NCBI RefSeq assembly: GCF_022601875.1
Contig: NZ_JAKVIP010000010.1
Coordinates: forward strand, 81,418 to 145,417
Direction of reading: 5' to 3'
Origin: Chryseobacterium sp. SSA4.19
GTDB taxonomy: Bacteria > Bacteroidota > Bacteroidia > Flavobacteriales > Weeksellaceae
DNA length: 64,000 nucleotides
The notes under the pieces are model-generated. The model was not told the origin of the DNA. It saw only the letters and a program-made list of their open reading frames with translations, and did not search any database. Both the position numbers and the translations under genes were made by a program. Shown piece after piece: positions 54,300-63,900 of the stretch (positions within the stretch are counted from its first letter, which is position 1; each line of letters begins with the position of its first letter).

Positions 54300-55652
54300 A
54301 TGGATAAAATAACTTTTGCAGATTTTGACCTGCCTGTTAAAATTCTTGATGTTTTAGCGGATTTAGAATTGTTTGAACCGACTCCTATTCAGCAAAAAAG
54401 CATAGGTCCCATACTTTCCGGAAGAGATGTGATGGGAATTGCGCAGACAGGTACCGGAAAAACATTAGCCTATCTGCTGCCTGTTCTTAAAACTTGGAAG
54501 TATAATAAAACCGGAAATCCAACGGTTGTTGTTTTGGTTCCTACCAGGGAATTGGTTGTTCAAGTAACAGAAATTGTTGAGAAATTAACGGAAAATCTTA
54601 CTGCAAGGGTTATCGGGATCTATGGCGGTAAAAATATCAATACCCAAAAGCTGCTTTTTAATGATGGCTGCGATATTCTGGTAGGTACGCCGGGAAGGAT
54701 TATGGATTTAGCAATTGATAATGCCATTTCACTTAAGGAGGTTCAGAAGCTGATTATTGATGAATTTGATGAAATGCTTAATTTAGGTTTCAGGCCACAG
54801 CTGACCCATATTTTCGAAATGATGAGGGAAAAGAGACAGAATATACTTTTCTCTGCGACCATGACCGATGCCGTGGATGAAATGCTGGATCAGTATTTTG
54901 CAGGGCCTGTTGAAATTTCATTGGCAAAATCCGGGACGCCGCTTGAAAAGATTGAACAGTCCGCTTATAAAGTAGAAAACTTCAATACGAAAATCAACCT
55001 TTTGGAACATTTGCTGAAAAGCGATACGGATATGTCCAAAGTTTTGATTTTTACCAACAATAAGAAGAATTCGGATCTTCTGTTTACTAAAATTAATGAA
55101 CTTTTTCCTGACGAGTTCGATGTCATTCACTCCAATAAATCCCAAAATTACAGATTGCGCGCAATGAAAAGTTTTGAGAATGAAGAGATCAGAGGTCTGA
55201 TTACAACAGACGTCATGGCGAGAGGTCTTGATATTTCAAATGTTACCCATGTTATTAATTTTGAAACGCCTGAAGTTCCGGAACAATATATCCATAGGAT
55301 CGGTAGGACGGGTAGGGCAGATAAAGACGGTAAAGCCGTAACCTTTGTCACTAAAAAAGAAGAGCCTTTAATTCTTGATATCGAATTATTGATGGATAAG
55401 GAATTAAAATTCATTGATTTCCCTGAAACCGTGAAGATTAACCCTAAAAAGATTGCTTCGGAAGAAGAACAGATCGTTATGAAGAATCCTGTACAGGTAA
55501 AACTGTACGAAGGCGGAGGCGCTTTCCATGAGAAGAAAGATAAAAACAAGAAAGAAAACTGGGGTGGCCCTTCAAAAAGAAAGGAACCTAAAAAATTTGG
55601 AGCAAACAGAGCACAGCAAAAAGCCATTTCCAAATCTAAAAGAAAGAAATAA
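54300..55652 (+). CDS. DEAD-box RNA helicase
   Basis: ATP-dependent RNA helicase of 450 residues. Q motif (FADFDLPVKILDVLADLELF ... PTPIQQ), Walker A AQTGTGKT (48-55), Ia PTRELVVQV, Ib GTPGRI, SAT, and motif VI HRIGRTGRADKDG are intact. Motif II reads DEFD (154-157) instead of DEAD. A Lys-rich C-terminal tail (from about 405) should bind RNA. I chose ATG 54300 because it directly precedes the Q motif and follows a -7 box; a longer frame from 54180 adds 40 unrelated residues. Likely role: ribosome assembly or mRNA turnover, especially in the cold. Confidence 0.93.
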   Translation: MDKITFADFDLPVKILDVLADLELFEPTPIQQKSIGPILSGRDVMGIAQTGTGKTLAYLLPVLKTWKYNKTGNPTVVVLVPTRELVVQVTEIVEKLTENLTARVIGIYGGKNINTQKLLFNDGCDILVGTPGRIMDLAIDNAISLKEVQKLIIDEFDEMLNLGFRPQLTHIFEMMREKRQNILFSATMTDAVDEMLDQYFAGPVEISLAKSGTPLEKIEQSAYKVENFNTKINLLEHLLKSDTDMSKVLIFTNNKKNSDLLFTKINELFPDEFDVIHSNKSQNYRLRAMKSFENEEIRGLITTDVMARGLDISNVTHVINFETPEVPEQYIHRIGRTGRADKDGKAVTFVTKKEEPLILDIELLMDKELKFIDFPETVKINPKKIASEEEQIVMKNPVQVKLYEGGGAFHEKKDKNKKENWGGPSKRKEPKKFGANRAQQKAISKSKRKK

Positions 55653-55664
55653 ATAATACACAAC

Positions 55665-55691
55665 AAAAAACTCCCGGTCAGGGAGTTTTTT
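55665..55691 (+). terminator. Terminator of the helicase gene
   Basis: Perfect 11-bp stem aaaaaactccc / gggagtttttt with loop ggtca, 12 bp after the helicase stop. Confidence 0.85.
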
Positions 55692-55976
55692 GTTTATCTT
55701 ACTGGTCATAATTAAATGACTTTTAACCCGTATCTGTATTGTATTTTTAGGTCTTGTCAAGTAGATTAAATGAATGGGACAGTTTATTTTTGAGTAAAAA
55801 AGTATTTGTTACAGGGAAGATTCAATTTGTAAACAAGCAAAATAATTCTTAAAAAGAATAGATGTATTCTAATACAATATAATTTTAAACCCTAAATGGA
55901 AGTTACGTGATTAGAAACTTTATGACAAGGAATAGCAATCTAAAATCCAATATTTTTTATAAATCAATAGATAATA
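55692..55976. other. Intergenic region without recognisable gene
   Basis: AT-rich spacer before the small lipoprotein gene. I see no ORF, hairpin or clear promoter box. Confidence 0.45.
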
Positions 55977-56426
55977 ATGAAGATACTCTTTACAATCTGT
56001 CTTATGTTTTTTCTTTACAGCTGTTCTAAGAATGAAAGAAAAGAAATAACATATAAAAGCCTTCCATCAGATGTCAGAGACCAATTCGAGAATGTTTACC
56101 ATTACAAAACACCGCCCGTTGTAAATGCAGAAGGCGATACGGTTGATTGGTATTCTCCGCCGTTTGCAGAATGTTTTAACTTAAAAAAGGATTGCAAATG
56201 TAATGTAGAATCGAAAGGCGGAATAATAACTAACCCATATTTTGTCATAAACTCTTGCGGAAAAGAATCAGAAATTTCATGGGAAATCCTTGAGCGCGTT
56301 TTTATCATTAAAAATGACAGCATCTATTTTCCCAATGCTGCAAGTTCTGTTATGACAACAGGAGAATCCAGAGCATTTAATATTAAACTGGATACGGTTA
56401 ATTTCTATGTTCAGAAAATGAACTGA
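55977..56426 (+). CDS. Hypothetical lipoprotein
   Basis: Protein of 149 residues with a lipoprotein signal (MKILFTICLMFFLYSCSKNE, lipobox cysteine 16). The mature part contains three more cysteines (ECFNLKKDCKC and INSCGKE) that could form disulfides or bind metal. No family recognised. Located between two terminators, so monocistronic. Confidence 0.78.
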   Translation: MKILFTICLMFFLYSCSKNERKEITYKSLPSDVRDQFENVYHYKTPPVVNAEGDTVDWYSPPFAECFNLKKDCKCNVESKGGIITNPYFVINSCGKESEISWEILERVFIIKNDSIYFPNAASSVMTTGESRAFNIKLDTVNFYVQKMN

Positions 56427-56604
56427 AAAGAAATCTCAAAATTAAGAATCTGACTGTTTGAAAGACATTCAATATATTTTACAGGCAACAAGAAAGCTTA
56501 ACCAATAGCAGTCCAAAATATAATGAATGAACAAAATAATTAATATACACCGCAGCTCGGATTGCTGTAAACAATTCCAACCAAAACATTTAGGGTAATC
56601 AGCA

Positions 56605-56637
56605 AAAATGCTGTTTACGAATATAAAACAGCATTTT
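56605..56637. terminator. Bidirectional terminator
   Basis: Perfect 12-bp stem aaaatgctgttt (56605-56616) / aaacagcatttt (56626-56637), nine-base loop, between convergent genes. Confidence 0.85.
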
Positions 56638-56681
56638 ATTTATAGTAATGAGCTTAATAATTGGTTGATAAATTCTTACTC

Positions 56682-57338
56682 TTATTTCATATAAGGGATC
56701 ATCACCGAAGTCCAGAGCTGATAGCCTTCCGGGGTCATATGAAGCATATCTTCTACAAAAAGGTCTTTTCTGATATTTCCATTGGTATCCTGCATGACTT
56801 TGGTAATGTCAATAAAAGCTGACTTAGGTTGTTTTTTCATAAAAGCGGCAATTTTCCTGTTTGCTTCTTCCATCTGCGGCCAAAGCTTTTCCCTACTCGG
56901 AGAATATTTAATAGAAATATAATCTACTTCAATATTTGGGAATTTCGACCTGATTTTTTTATAGAATGTTTTAAAACGGTCAACTACAACATCGGCCTTC
57001 AGCTGGTCATCATCTGCAAAATCATTTTCACCGCAATAGATGATGATCTGTTTAGGCTGATACGGATTTAAAAGATCATTGGCATAATAGTTAAGATCAG
57101 TTAATCTAGAGCCTCCGAAACCTCTGTTGATGATGGTTTTATCAGGAAAATAATTATTAACATCCGTCCATTTGGTAAACGATGAACTGCCGATTAAGAG
57201 GATGGCATCTTTAGGCGGTGCTTTCTCAAGATCCATTTTTTTGAAATTCTGGATGTCCTGCCAGAACATTGGTTTTTTTTCCTGTGAAAAGAAAAGGGCG
57301 AATGTCAGCAATAGGAATGCTGCTAAAGTCTTCTTCAT
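56682..57338 (-). CDS. Secreted SGNH/GDSL hydrolase
   Basis: Exported esterase-like protein of 218 residues. A signal peptide (MKKTLAAFLLLTFALFFSQ) precedes block I with the catalytic serine (LLIGSSSFTKW), block II Gly (RGFGGSRLTD), block III Asn (IIYCGENDFADD) and block V Asp-x-x-His (EDMLHMTPEGY). The full SGNH set is present. Acyl-ester or sugar-acetyl hydrolysis in the periplasm is the expected chemistry; substrate unknown. Confidence 0.92.
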   Translation of the reverse strand: MKKTLAAFLLLTFALFFSQEKKPMFWQDIQNFKKMDLEKAPPKDAILLIGSSSFTKWTDVNNYFPDKTIINRGFGGSRLTDLNYYANDLLNPYQPKQIIIYCGENDFADDDQLKADVVVDRFKTFYKKIRSKFPNIEVDYISIKYSPSREKLWPQMEEANRKIAAFMKKQPKSAFIDITKVMQDTNGNIRKDLFVEDMLHMTPEGYQLWTSVMIPYMK

Positions 57339-57380
57339 TTTTTAATAATTTTAGAATGTCTGTTAAACTTCTTGTTCATA

Positions 57381-57410
57381 AAAAACTCCCGGAAAAGAAC
57401 GGGAGTTTTT
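57381..57410 (-). terminator. Terminator of the lipocalin-like gene
   Basis: Perfect 11-bp stem aaaaactcccg / cgggagttttt with an eight-base loop, directly downstream of the minus-strand lipocalin-like gene. Confidence 0.82.
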
Positions 57411-57413
57411 AAT

Positions 57414-57875
57414 TTATCTTTTGTAAGTAACATATTCGGCGTCCGGTATCAGGTCACCATTCTGATCTATATTATCATACATTTGCTTGATTCTCATTTC
57501 AGAGCTTGTAAGCACTACAATTCTGTATTTTCTCGGGCTGTCATTTTTGTACTTGATAATCAGGTCCTTTGTTTCTGTGCTGTATTCATAAGTCCCTTCA
57601 CTTACCGCAGCTACCTGACAGTCTGCTCCCGTACCTGTATAAGCGGTATATGATGTAGAATAGTCTGTACTGAAGTAAGTATTATTCTTTGCCTCACATC
57701 CCACCGGCACAGTAGTATTAAATACGGTTTTATCGTCTTTTCCGGAAACAACTTCCCTTTTGCTGATCTTCCAGTCCCCCTTCATCATATCCAATTCATA
57801 ACCCTGGATATCATCATCTTCGCAAGAAGTAAGCGCTAACGCTGAAAAGGCAAATAAAAGTAACTGTTTTTTCAT
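57414..57875 (-). CDS. Lipocalin-like lipoprotein
   Basis: Lipoprotein of 153 residues. The ATG at 57875 gives MKKQLLLFAFSALALTSCED; a GTG two codons earlier is possible but less likely. The cysteine is followed by EDDD, an acidic surface-export-type signal. The mature part (MMKGDWKISKREVVSG ... ETKDLIIKYKND ... TSSEMRIKQMYD) matches the lipocalin-like domain common in flavobacterial lipoproteins: a GxW start and three later beta-strands with conserved spacing. Ligand unknown. Confidence 0.85.
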   Translation of the reverse strand: MKKQLLLFAFSALALTSCEDDDIQGYELDMMKGDWKISKREVVSGKDDKTVFNTTVPVGCEAKNNTYFSTDYSTSYTAYTGTGADCQVAAVSEGTYEYSTETKDLIIKYKNDSPRKYRIVVLTSSEMRIKQMYDNIDQNGDLIPDAEYVTYKR

Positions 57876-58077
57876 TTTCACAAATTTAGAATATGCTAAA
57901 ATATAAATAAATTTGAAATATAGATAATGAAATTCAGCTTTTTTAAACCAATACTTATTGAAAAGATAAATTTAGCCGGATAAAAAATACAACAGCATCG
58001 CAAATATTACCATTGATAACTAATATCATTTACATAAAAAAAAATTAGTCTCATCCGGTATATACATATGGATGCTT

Positions 58078-59241
58078 TTAATAACTCATCTCTACAATCT
58101 TGCGTGCATCTTGCGGAGTCAGAGTCTTATATTCACCAAGTCCCAGCCATTTCCTTTCTGTAAAAGCCTTCTCTACTCTTTCAGCAGTGCCTTTGTAGTC
58201 TTCCGTATATTCTGAAAGCTTGGTCTGGATATGAAGGCTGTGAAAAAACTCTTCCAGCTTTTTAATTCCGTTTTCCGCCTTTTCTTCTGCAGAACCGTCT
58301 TTAATTCCCCAGACTCTTTCTGCATACTGAGCCAGTTTTTCTTTCTTGGTTTCAAAATTATAGCGGTAATGAGAAGGAGCAATAACGGCAAGTGTTCTTG
58401 CATGGTCAATTCCGAAATAAGCAGTCAGCTCATGGCCCATTGCGTGAACGGCCCAGTCTGTAATAACTCCCTTCTGTATCAATCCGTTAAGGGCCATCGT
58501 ACAACACCACATGAAATTTCCCGCGGCATCATAATCAAATTCACTGCCAAGAACTTTCGGAGCTGTTTCCTGAAGGCTGATGAGAATACTTTCAGCGATG
58601 CGCTCCTGAAGATCAGCCGAAGATGGAGCAGTCATATACTGTTCCAAAACGTGTGTATAAGCATCAGTCAGTCCGTTAACGATCTGTCTTTGCGGAATTG
58701 ATCTTACCACTTCCGGATCCAGTACTGAAAACTGAGGGAAAAGTCCGGGGCCGCCGGAAGATAATTTTTCATTGGTTTCCCTTCTTGAAATCACATATCC
58801 CGAATTCATTTCGGAACCTGTTGCCGGCAAAGTCAGAACGGTTCCGAAAGGCATTCCTTGCCCTTCAAAAGTCCTAACAGGTTTGGTGAGGATTTCCCAC
58901 GGCTCACCGTCATAATTTGCTGCTGCGGACAGGAATTTCGTTCCGTCAATCACAGAACCGCCACCCACGGCTAAGATAAAAGTGATGTTCTTTTCCCTGA
59001 TGAAATTCAGGGCATCCATCAGAACTTCATATTCAGGATTGGCAGGGACACCACCGAATTCATAGAATTCATGATCGGTCAACGCCTTTCTTACCTGATC
59101 GTACACTCCGTTATTTTTAATGCTGCCACCACCGTAAATCAATAAGATTCTGGCATCCTGTGGAATTTCTTTTGAAATTTTAGCAATTTCACCTTTTCCG
59201 AAAAGTATTTTTGTTGGATTTTTAAACTCGAAATTAAGCAT
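58078..59241 (-). CDS. Iron-containing alcohol dehydrogenase
   Basis: Cytosolic dehydrogenase of 387 residues, family III. NAD(P)-binding residues lie in LIYGGGSIKNNGVYD and AVGGGSVIDGTKF. The metal ligands are the Asp and His in GLTDAYTHVLEQY and the two His in HAMGHELTAYFGIDHA. The sequence is close to YqhD/butanol dehydrogenase types, which reduce short-chain aldehydes with NADPH. It is monocistronic. Confidence 0.93.
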   Translation of the reverse strand: MLNFEFKNPTKILFGKGEIAKISKEIPQDARILLIYGGGSIKNNGVYDQVRKALTDHEFYEFGGVPANPEYEVLMDALNFIREKNITFILAVGGGSVIDGTKFLSAAANYDGEPWEILTKPVRTFEGQGMPFGTVLTLPATGSEMNSGYVISRRETNEKLSSGGPGLFPQFSVLDPEVVRSIPQRQIVNGLTDAYTHVLEQYMTAPSSADLQERIAESILISLQETAPKVLGSEFDYDAAGNFMWCCTMALNGLIQKGVITDWAVHAMGHELTAYFGIDHARTLAVIAPSHYRYNFETKKEKLAQYAERVWGIKDGSAEEKAENGIKKLEEFFHSLHIQTKLSEYTEDYKGTAERVEKAFTERKWLGLGEYKTLTPQDARKIVEMSY

Positions 59242-59422
59242 GTTCTCAATTTATTTTAACACAAATCTACGGAATAACCTATGAAAACAGCGTTAAAGAA
59301 ATTTTAAAATTTTGATCACTGCCTTTTATAAAAACTATTGAATAATAACAGTTTTTAAAAGTGCAATCCAAACATAGAAACGAATTGTTTATAATAGATC
59401 AGTATGTTTACCTATACAAGTC

Positions 59423-60022
59423 TTATTTACAATCCTTACTTTTGAAATAGATCCCGTTACTTGTTGACGCCAGTGCTCCGGTTTTTTTATAAATCTTAAT
59501 CAGAAAAGATTCTTTTGTTTTTGGGCAGCCTTTCGGTTTTGAAAGGTATAGTACAATATATTTTTCTTCTATTATATAAGAACTGCTTAGCCTGTTCGTA
59601 CTATCAACCGTATAACCATATGTGTTGGCAATCAAAACAGCTTCAGGAAGATTATCTACCGTCCCGATAAATGTTCTTAATTGTTTCTCATCCGAAAAGT
59701 ATTCGGATTGTCCGTTTTTACAGGCGATGAGATAGGTGAAACAGTCTTCACCCAGGCATTTCTGGAAGAATCCTTTTTCCGGAGCCGGATCATTGATCGT
59801 CATATATTCCGGCATCTGGCTTTCATAGATAACAGCTTCATCCGGATCGGGATTATTTCTTAAGACAGACCAATACTGGTATTTTTTGTCCGGAATGATA
59901 AAAGGATAAAGCAGTTCAGGATTGTCTAAGATTTCCGGAATCTTTTTAAAATCAGAAGGAATGGCTTTCTGTCCGGAAAGCAGAGCAGAACATAAAAAAA
60001 GAGCCGGAAAAAATAATTTCAT
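59423..60022 (-). CDS. Hypothetical secreted protein
   Basis: Protein of 199 residues of unknown function. The ATG at 60022 opens a signal peptide (MKLFFPALFLCSALLSGQKA); a longer frame from 60055 overlaps the upstream gene and adds 11 residues without sense. Two cysteine pairs are likely (CLGEDCFTYLIAC and the CPKTKE ... KDCK ending). It follows the minus-strand lipoprotein gene by 36 bp, so they probably form a two-gene operon. Confidence 0.72.
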   Translation of the reverse strand: MKLFFPALFLCSALLSGQKAIPSDFKKIPEILDNPELLYPFIIPDKKYQYWSVLRNNPDPDEAVIYESQMPEYMTINDPAPEKGFFQKCLGEDCFTYLIACKNGQSEYFSDEKQLRTFIGTVDNLPEAVLIANTYGYTVDSTNRLSSSYIIEEKYIVLYLSKPKGCPKTKESFLIKIYKKTGALASTSNGIYFKSKDCK

Positions 60023-60058
60023 GATGAGCACATTTTTGCAAGGATCGCAGAACATAAA

Positions 60059-60463
60059 TTATTCCAATACGATTTTATAGTATCCCTGTTCCTCTTTTAC
60101 ATCAATACCTACGCCGGTAAACGTTATTTTATTGATCTGGTAACCGTCACAGCCTCCTTTAAATTCTGAAGAATGGATAGAAAAATTGAAAATTTTAACT
60201 CCGGAATAGAATGTATATTTTTTAGTCCCGTTGTAAGCGCCTACGTTCTCCAGTATAACTTTGTCGTCAGAGGTTTTTGCCAGTTGCACGCCCACCTGAT
60301 TTTCATCCTGGATTGAATAGGTGGTAAGTGTTCCGTTCGTGATCAGGTTTTCATTATCGGAATTCACAAATTCAAAAACAATCGGCTGAGGTGCGTTGTA
60401 GCAATCATCACCGCAGGCTGTCAAAATTAAAGTCAGTAAAAAGAATATGAATGTTTTTTTCAT
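60059..60463 (-). CDS. Hypothetical lipoprotein
   Basis: Protein of 134 residues with a lipoprotein signal (MKKTFIFFLLTLILTACGDD, cysteine 17). The rest is beta-rich and ends IGVDVKEEQGYYKIVLE-like (VGIDVKEEQGYYKIVLE). No recognised domain. It is divergent from ppc with a 116-bp intergenic region, and precedes the secreted protein gene at 60022. Confidence 0.75.
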   Translation of the reverse strand: MKKTFIFFLLTLILTACGDDCYNAPQPIVFEFVNSDNENLITNGTLTTYSIQDENQVGVQLAKTSDDKVILENVGAYNGTKKYTFYSGVKIFNFSIHSSEFKGGCDGYQINKITFTGVGIDVKEEQGYYKIVLE

Positions 60464-60544
60464 GGGATTTGGATTGATTGTGTGAAATTAAAATTAATTC
60501 TTTAAACTTTGGCCTTTAAAATTATAATTTTAGACTATGTAACA

Positions 60545-60575
60545 TTTGAATTCAGACCGAATTCCCCTACATTTG
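60545..60575 (+). promoter_or_regulatory. Promoter of ppc
   Basis: TTTG (60545-60548), 19-bp spacer, TACATTTG (60568-60575), then four bases (ttat) to the ATG. A near-perfect consensus that places the start codon at or next to the transcription start. Confidence 0.7.
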
Positions 60576-60579
60576 TTAT

Positions 60580-63114
60580 ATGAGACACGACCAACGCGCA
60601 GAAAAATTCAGGCAGATTGTGGAAAACAAGTTCCAGATCTACAATTCATTGTTTATGAGCCTGCCTTATGATAAAATGACGAATATCGGGATGCTGCTTC
60701 CGTTTCTTTGTGAGGAAAGCAAAGCCGGTTATGAAGCCGGAAAAACCCCTGAAGAGATCGTTGAAGAATTCTTCAGCAGCCATACCAACCTCCAGACGGA
60801 AGAACAAAAGCTTGAGCTCCTTTTTAAGGTTATACAGTATATTGAAAGGCAAGTCGTGCTCTTCGACAGCATTGAAGATGCTGCATTTCCAAGCCTGCAT
60901 TCTGAAAGTGATAAAGGGACTGTAACCAACCTTTACGAGCGTTCCCTACAGGATCATAAGCTGGAAAAAGTCCGTGAAAAACTGAGGGATTTCGCCGTTA
61001 AAATTGTTTTCACTGCGCACCCGACCCAATTCTACCCCAATTCGGTGCAGAGGATTCTGCATGATCTCAGAAATACCATTAATAAAGATTCTGTTACCGA
61101 TATAGATATGCTTCTCCAGCAGTTGGGAAAAACACCTTTTGTCAATAAAGAAAAGCCGACACCTATTGATGAAGCAATGAGTATTATTTATTATTTACGG
61201 TATGTCTACTATGATACGATCGGAGATCTTTTTACCAAAATAAAATCAACCTTTGCCAACGATCATTTCCACCTGCATGAAGACCTCATCCAGCTGGGTT
61301 TCTGGCCGGGAGGCGACCGTGACGGCAATCCTTTTGTTACTGCAGAAGTAACAAAAAGAGTAGCGGAAGAATTACGTTCTGCCATTTTGAAAGCCTATTA
61401 CAATAACCTTAAGTCGGTTAGAAGAAGACTGAGCTTCAGAGGTGTTTCAGAGGTATTGGGACAATTGAGCACTGAATTATACACCGCTATCTTCAGGAAT
61501 GAAAAAATTGATGCAGAAGATATTATAAAAAGACTGGATGAAGCAGAAGAAATTCTCGTCACCCAGCATAACTCTTTATTTGCAGAACTTTTGCAGAACT
61601 TCAGGGACCGGGTGAAAATTTTCGGGACGCATTTTGCTACGCTGGATGTACGTCAGGACAGCAGGATTCATCAGAAGGTCATTGATGAAGTGTATGCTAA
61701 AATTTCAGGAAATAAGGAGGTAAGCAATGAAGCAAAATTCAACCGGCTGATTCAGCATTCGGAAACGGTCAATCCTGAAGATTTTGAGGATATTGTAAAA
61801 GATACCTTGTTAACAGTTCGCCAGATTTCAGAAATCCAGCAGATGAACGGAATAAGAGGAATGAACCGTTATATCATTTCCAATTCAGATGCAGTAAAAG
61901 ATGTGATGAATGTCTATGCATTTTTCAAGGTTTGCGGATATCAGGATGATGAAATCAATATGGATATTGTCCCGCTTTTTGAAACCATGGAAGGCCTTGC
62001 CAATGCCGAACAGGTAATGAGTGAACTGTATCAGAATCCGGTTTATAAAAAACATTTGGAAAGAAGAGGCCATCATCAGACTATTATGCTGGGGTTTTCA
62101 GACGGAACCAAAGACGGCGGATACCTGAAGGCCAATTGGGAAATCTACAAAGCTAAAGAAGTGCTTACGACACTTTCTGAGCAGAATGGAATTAAAGTCG
62201 TTTTCTTTGACGGCAGGGGAGGACCTCCGGCGAGAGGAGGCGGAAAGACCCACGACTTTTATGCTTCGCAGGGAAAAACCATTGCGAATAACAAAATTGA
62301 ATTGACCATTCAGGGACAGACCATTACCAGTATTTTCGGGAATAAGGAACAGGCACAGTATAATTTTGAGCAGCTTCTGACTGCCGGAGTGGAAAATGAC
62401 GTATTTAAAAATGCCAAAAAGGATTTAACGGAAGAAGAACGCGCTTTAATGATAGAATTATCAGAAATAAGTTATCAGAAGTATTCGGATCTGAAGGCGC
62501 ATCCGATGTTTGTGCCTTATCTTCAAGAGATGAGTACACTGGAATATTACGGGAAAACCAATATCGGAAGCCGCCCGTCCAAAAGAGGCAATGGCAATGA
62601 ATTGAAATTTGAAGATCTGCGGGCAATTCCGTTTGTCGGTTCCTGGGCGCAGCTGAAGCAGAATGTTCCGGGATTTTTCGGTTTCGGCTTTGCAATGCAG
62701 CAGCTGAAAGAGCAGGGAAGGTTTGATGAGGTAAGAGCTTTGTATAAAGGCTCCGACTTTTTCAAAACCCTAGTGCTGAATTCTATGATGAGTATGAACA
62801 AGACGTATTTCCCACTGACTTATTACATTAAAAATAATCCTAAGTTCGGGCCGTTCTGGAATGTCCTGTTTGATGAATATACGCTTTCCAAAGAAATTAT
62901 GCTGGAACTGACAGGTTTTACCAGGCTTCAGGAGGAGGATGCATTATCCAGGAAATCGGTGAAGATCCGGGAAAGAATTGTATTGCCGTTGCTGAGTATC
63001 CAACAATATGCTTTAATGAAGATCCAGAAAGGAGAAGGTAACAAAGAAGCCTATGAAAAGCTGGTGACCCGTTCGCTGTTCGGAAACATCAATGCCAGCC
63101 GTAATTCAGCATAA
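60580..63114 (+). CDS. ppc: Phosphoenolpyruvate carboxylase
   Basis: Cytosolic anaplerotic enzyme of 844 residues converting PEP and bicarbonate to oxaloacetate. The catalytic histidine is His147 in FTAHPTQ, followed by GGDRDGNPFVT, the QDSRIHQ block, LGFSDGTKDGGY and the mobile Arg/Gly loop FDGRGGPPARGGG. The C terminus ends NASRNSA, whereas most PEP carboxylases end in QNTG. Length is slightly below the 880-residue norm. The start follows a consensus promoter by four bases. Confidence 0.95.
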   Translation: MRHDQRAEKFRQIVENKFQIYNSLFMSLPYDKMTNIGMLLPFLCEESKAGYEAGKTPEEIVEEFFSSHTNLQTEEQKLELLFKVIQYIERQVVLFDSIEDAAFPSLHSESDKGTVTNLYERSLQDHKLEKVREKLRDFAVKIVFTAHPTQFYPNSVQRILHDLRNTINKDSVTDIDMLLQQLGKTPFVNKEKPTPIDEAMSIIYYLRYVYYDTIGDLFTKIKSTFANDHFHLHEDLIQLGFWPGGDRDGNPFVTAEVTKRVAEELRSAILKAYYNNLKSVRRRLSFRGVSEVLGQLSTELYTAIFRNEKIDAEDIIKRLDEAEEILVTQHNSLFAELLQNFRDRVKIFGTHFATLDVRQDSRIHQKVIDEVYAKISGNKEVSNEAKFNRLIQHSETVNPEDFEDIVKDTLLTVRQISEIQQMNGIRGMNRYIISNSDAVKDVMNVYAFFKVCGYQDDEINMDIVPLFETMEGLANAEQVMSELYQNPVYKKHLERRGHHQTIMLGFSDGTKDGGYLKANWEIYKAKEVLTTLSEQNGIKVVFFDGRGGPPARGGGKTHDFYASQGKTIANNKIELTIQGQTITSIFGNKEQAQYNFEQLLTAGVENDVFKNAKKDLTEEERALMIELSEISYQKYSDLKAHPMFVPYLQEMSTLEYYGKTNIGSRPSKRGNGNELKFEDLRAIPFVGSWAQLKQNVPGFFGFGFAMQQLKEQGRFDEVRALYKGSDFFKTLVLNSMMSMNKTYFPLTYYIKNNPKFGPFWNVLFDEYTLSKEIMLELTGFTRLQEEDALSRKSVKIRERIVLPLLSIQQYALMKIQKGEGNKEAYEKLVTRSLFGNINASRNSA

Positions 63115-63124
63115 AATAGTATAG

Positions 63125-63865
63125 ATGAGGAAGTTTTTGTATTTGCCGGTTTTGGCAGTAGCTTTAACTGTTTCCGTGCGCTGTAAAAACCCGGAATCAG
63201 AAAAACTTCCGCCACAGGCTAAAAATGAAGCTTTATCCGTAGAAAAAGCGATAGAAGATCATATTGAAACGGGAAATAAGAAAAAGCCAGTTGATTTTTT
63301 GCCCAAAGGATATGTGCTGTTTGAAGAAGTGTACGGCGATCTGAATAATGACGGCCTCAAAGACTGTATTGTAATCATCAAAGCAACCGATAAAGACAAT
63401 ATAATTTTAGATGAAAATCGTAGGAAATCAGACCGCAATCGCAGAGGAATTATTGTTGTCTTTAAAACTAAAAATGATGATTATAGATTAATAGTTGAAA
63501 ATGACAACTGTTTTTCATCTGAAAATGAAGAAGGCGGTAATTATTACGCTCCGGAACTCATGGTATATGTTGAGAAAGGGAATTTATTTATTCATTACGC
63601 TCATGGTTACTGGAAATATACTTTCAGGCTGAAAGGCTCAGATTTTCAACTCATTGGTTACGATGCAAGTGATAATCACGGTCCTGTGGTGAATAATGAA
63701 ACGAGTATTAATTATTTAACAGGGAAAAAACAATACAAAGAAAATACAAATTCTAATGCTGATAGCGGTGAAGAAGTTTTTGAGGAATCATGGAGTAAAA
63801 TCCCTAATCAAAAACCGGTTATGTTATCGCAGATTAAGGATTTCGATGAATTTGAAGTTCCTTAA
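63125..63865 (+). CDS. Hypothetical lipoprotein with FG-GAP-like motif
   Basis: Protein of 246 residues with a hydrophobic N-terminal signal ending VSVRCKNPE, probably a lipoprotein (Cys21). The segment YGDLNNDGLKDCIVIIK (about 75-91) is an Asp/Asn-rich calcium-loop-like motif shared by FG-GAP/VCBS repeat proteins, and the following strands are beta-rich. It follows ppc by 10 bp, which suggests co-transcription without an evident functional link. Confidence 0.78.
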   Translation: MRKFLYLPVLAVALTVSVRCKNPESEKLPPQAKNEALSVEKAIEDHIETGNKKKPVDFLPKGYVLFEEVYGDLNNDGLKDCIVIIKATDKDNIILDENRRKSDRNRRGIIVVFKTKNDDYRLIVENDNCFSSENEEGGNYYAPELMVYVEKGNLFIHYAHGYWKYTFRLKGSDFQLIGYDASDNHGPVVNNETSINYLTGKKQYKENTNSNADSGEEVFEESWSKIPNQKPVMLSQIKDFDEFEVP

Positions 63866-63900
63866 TTAAATATCGAACAATAATCGGAAATAAAAAAAGA

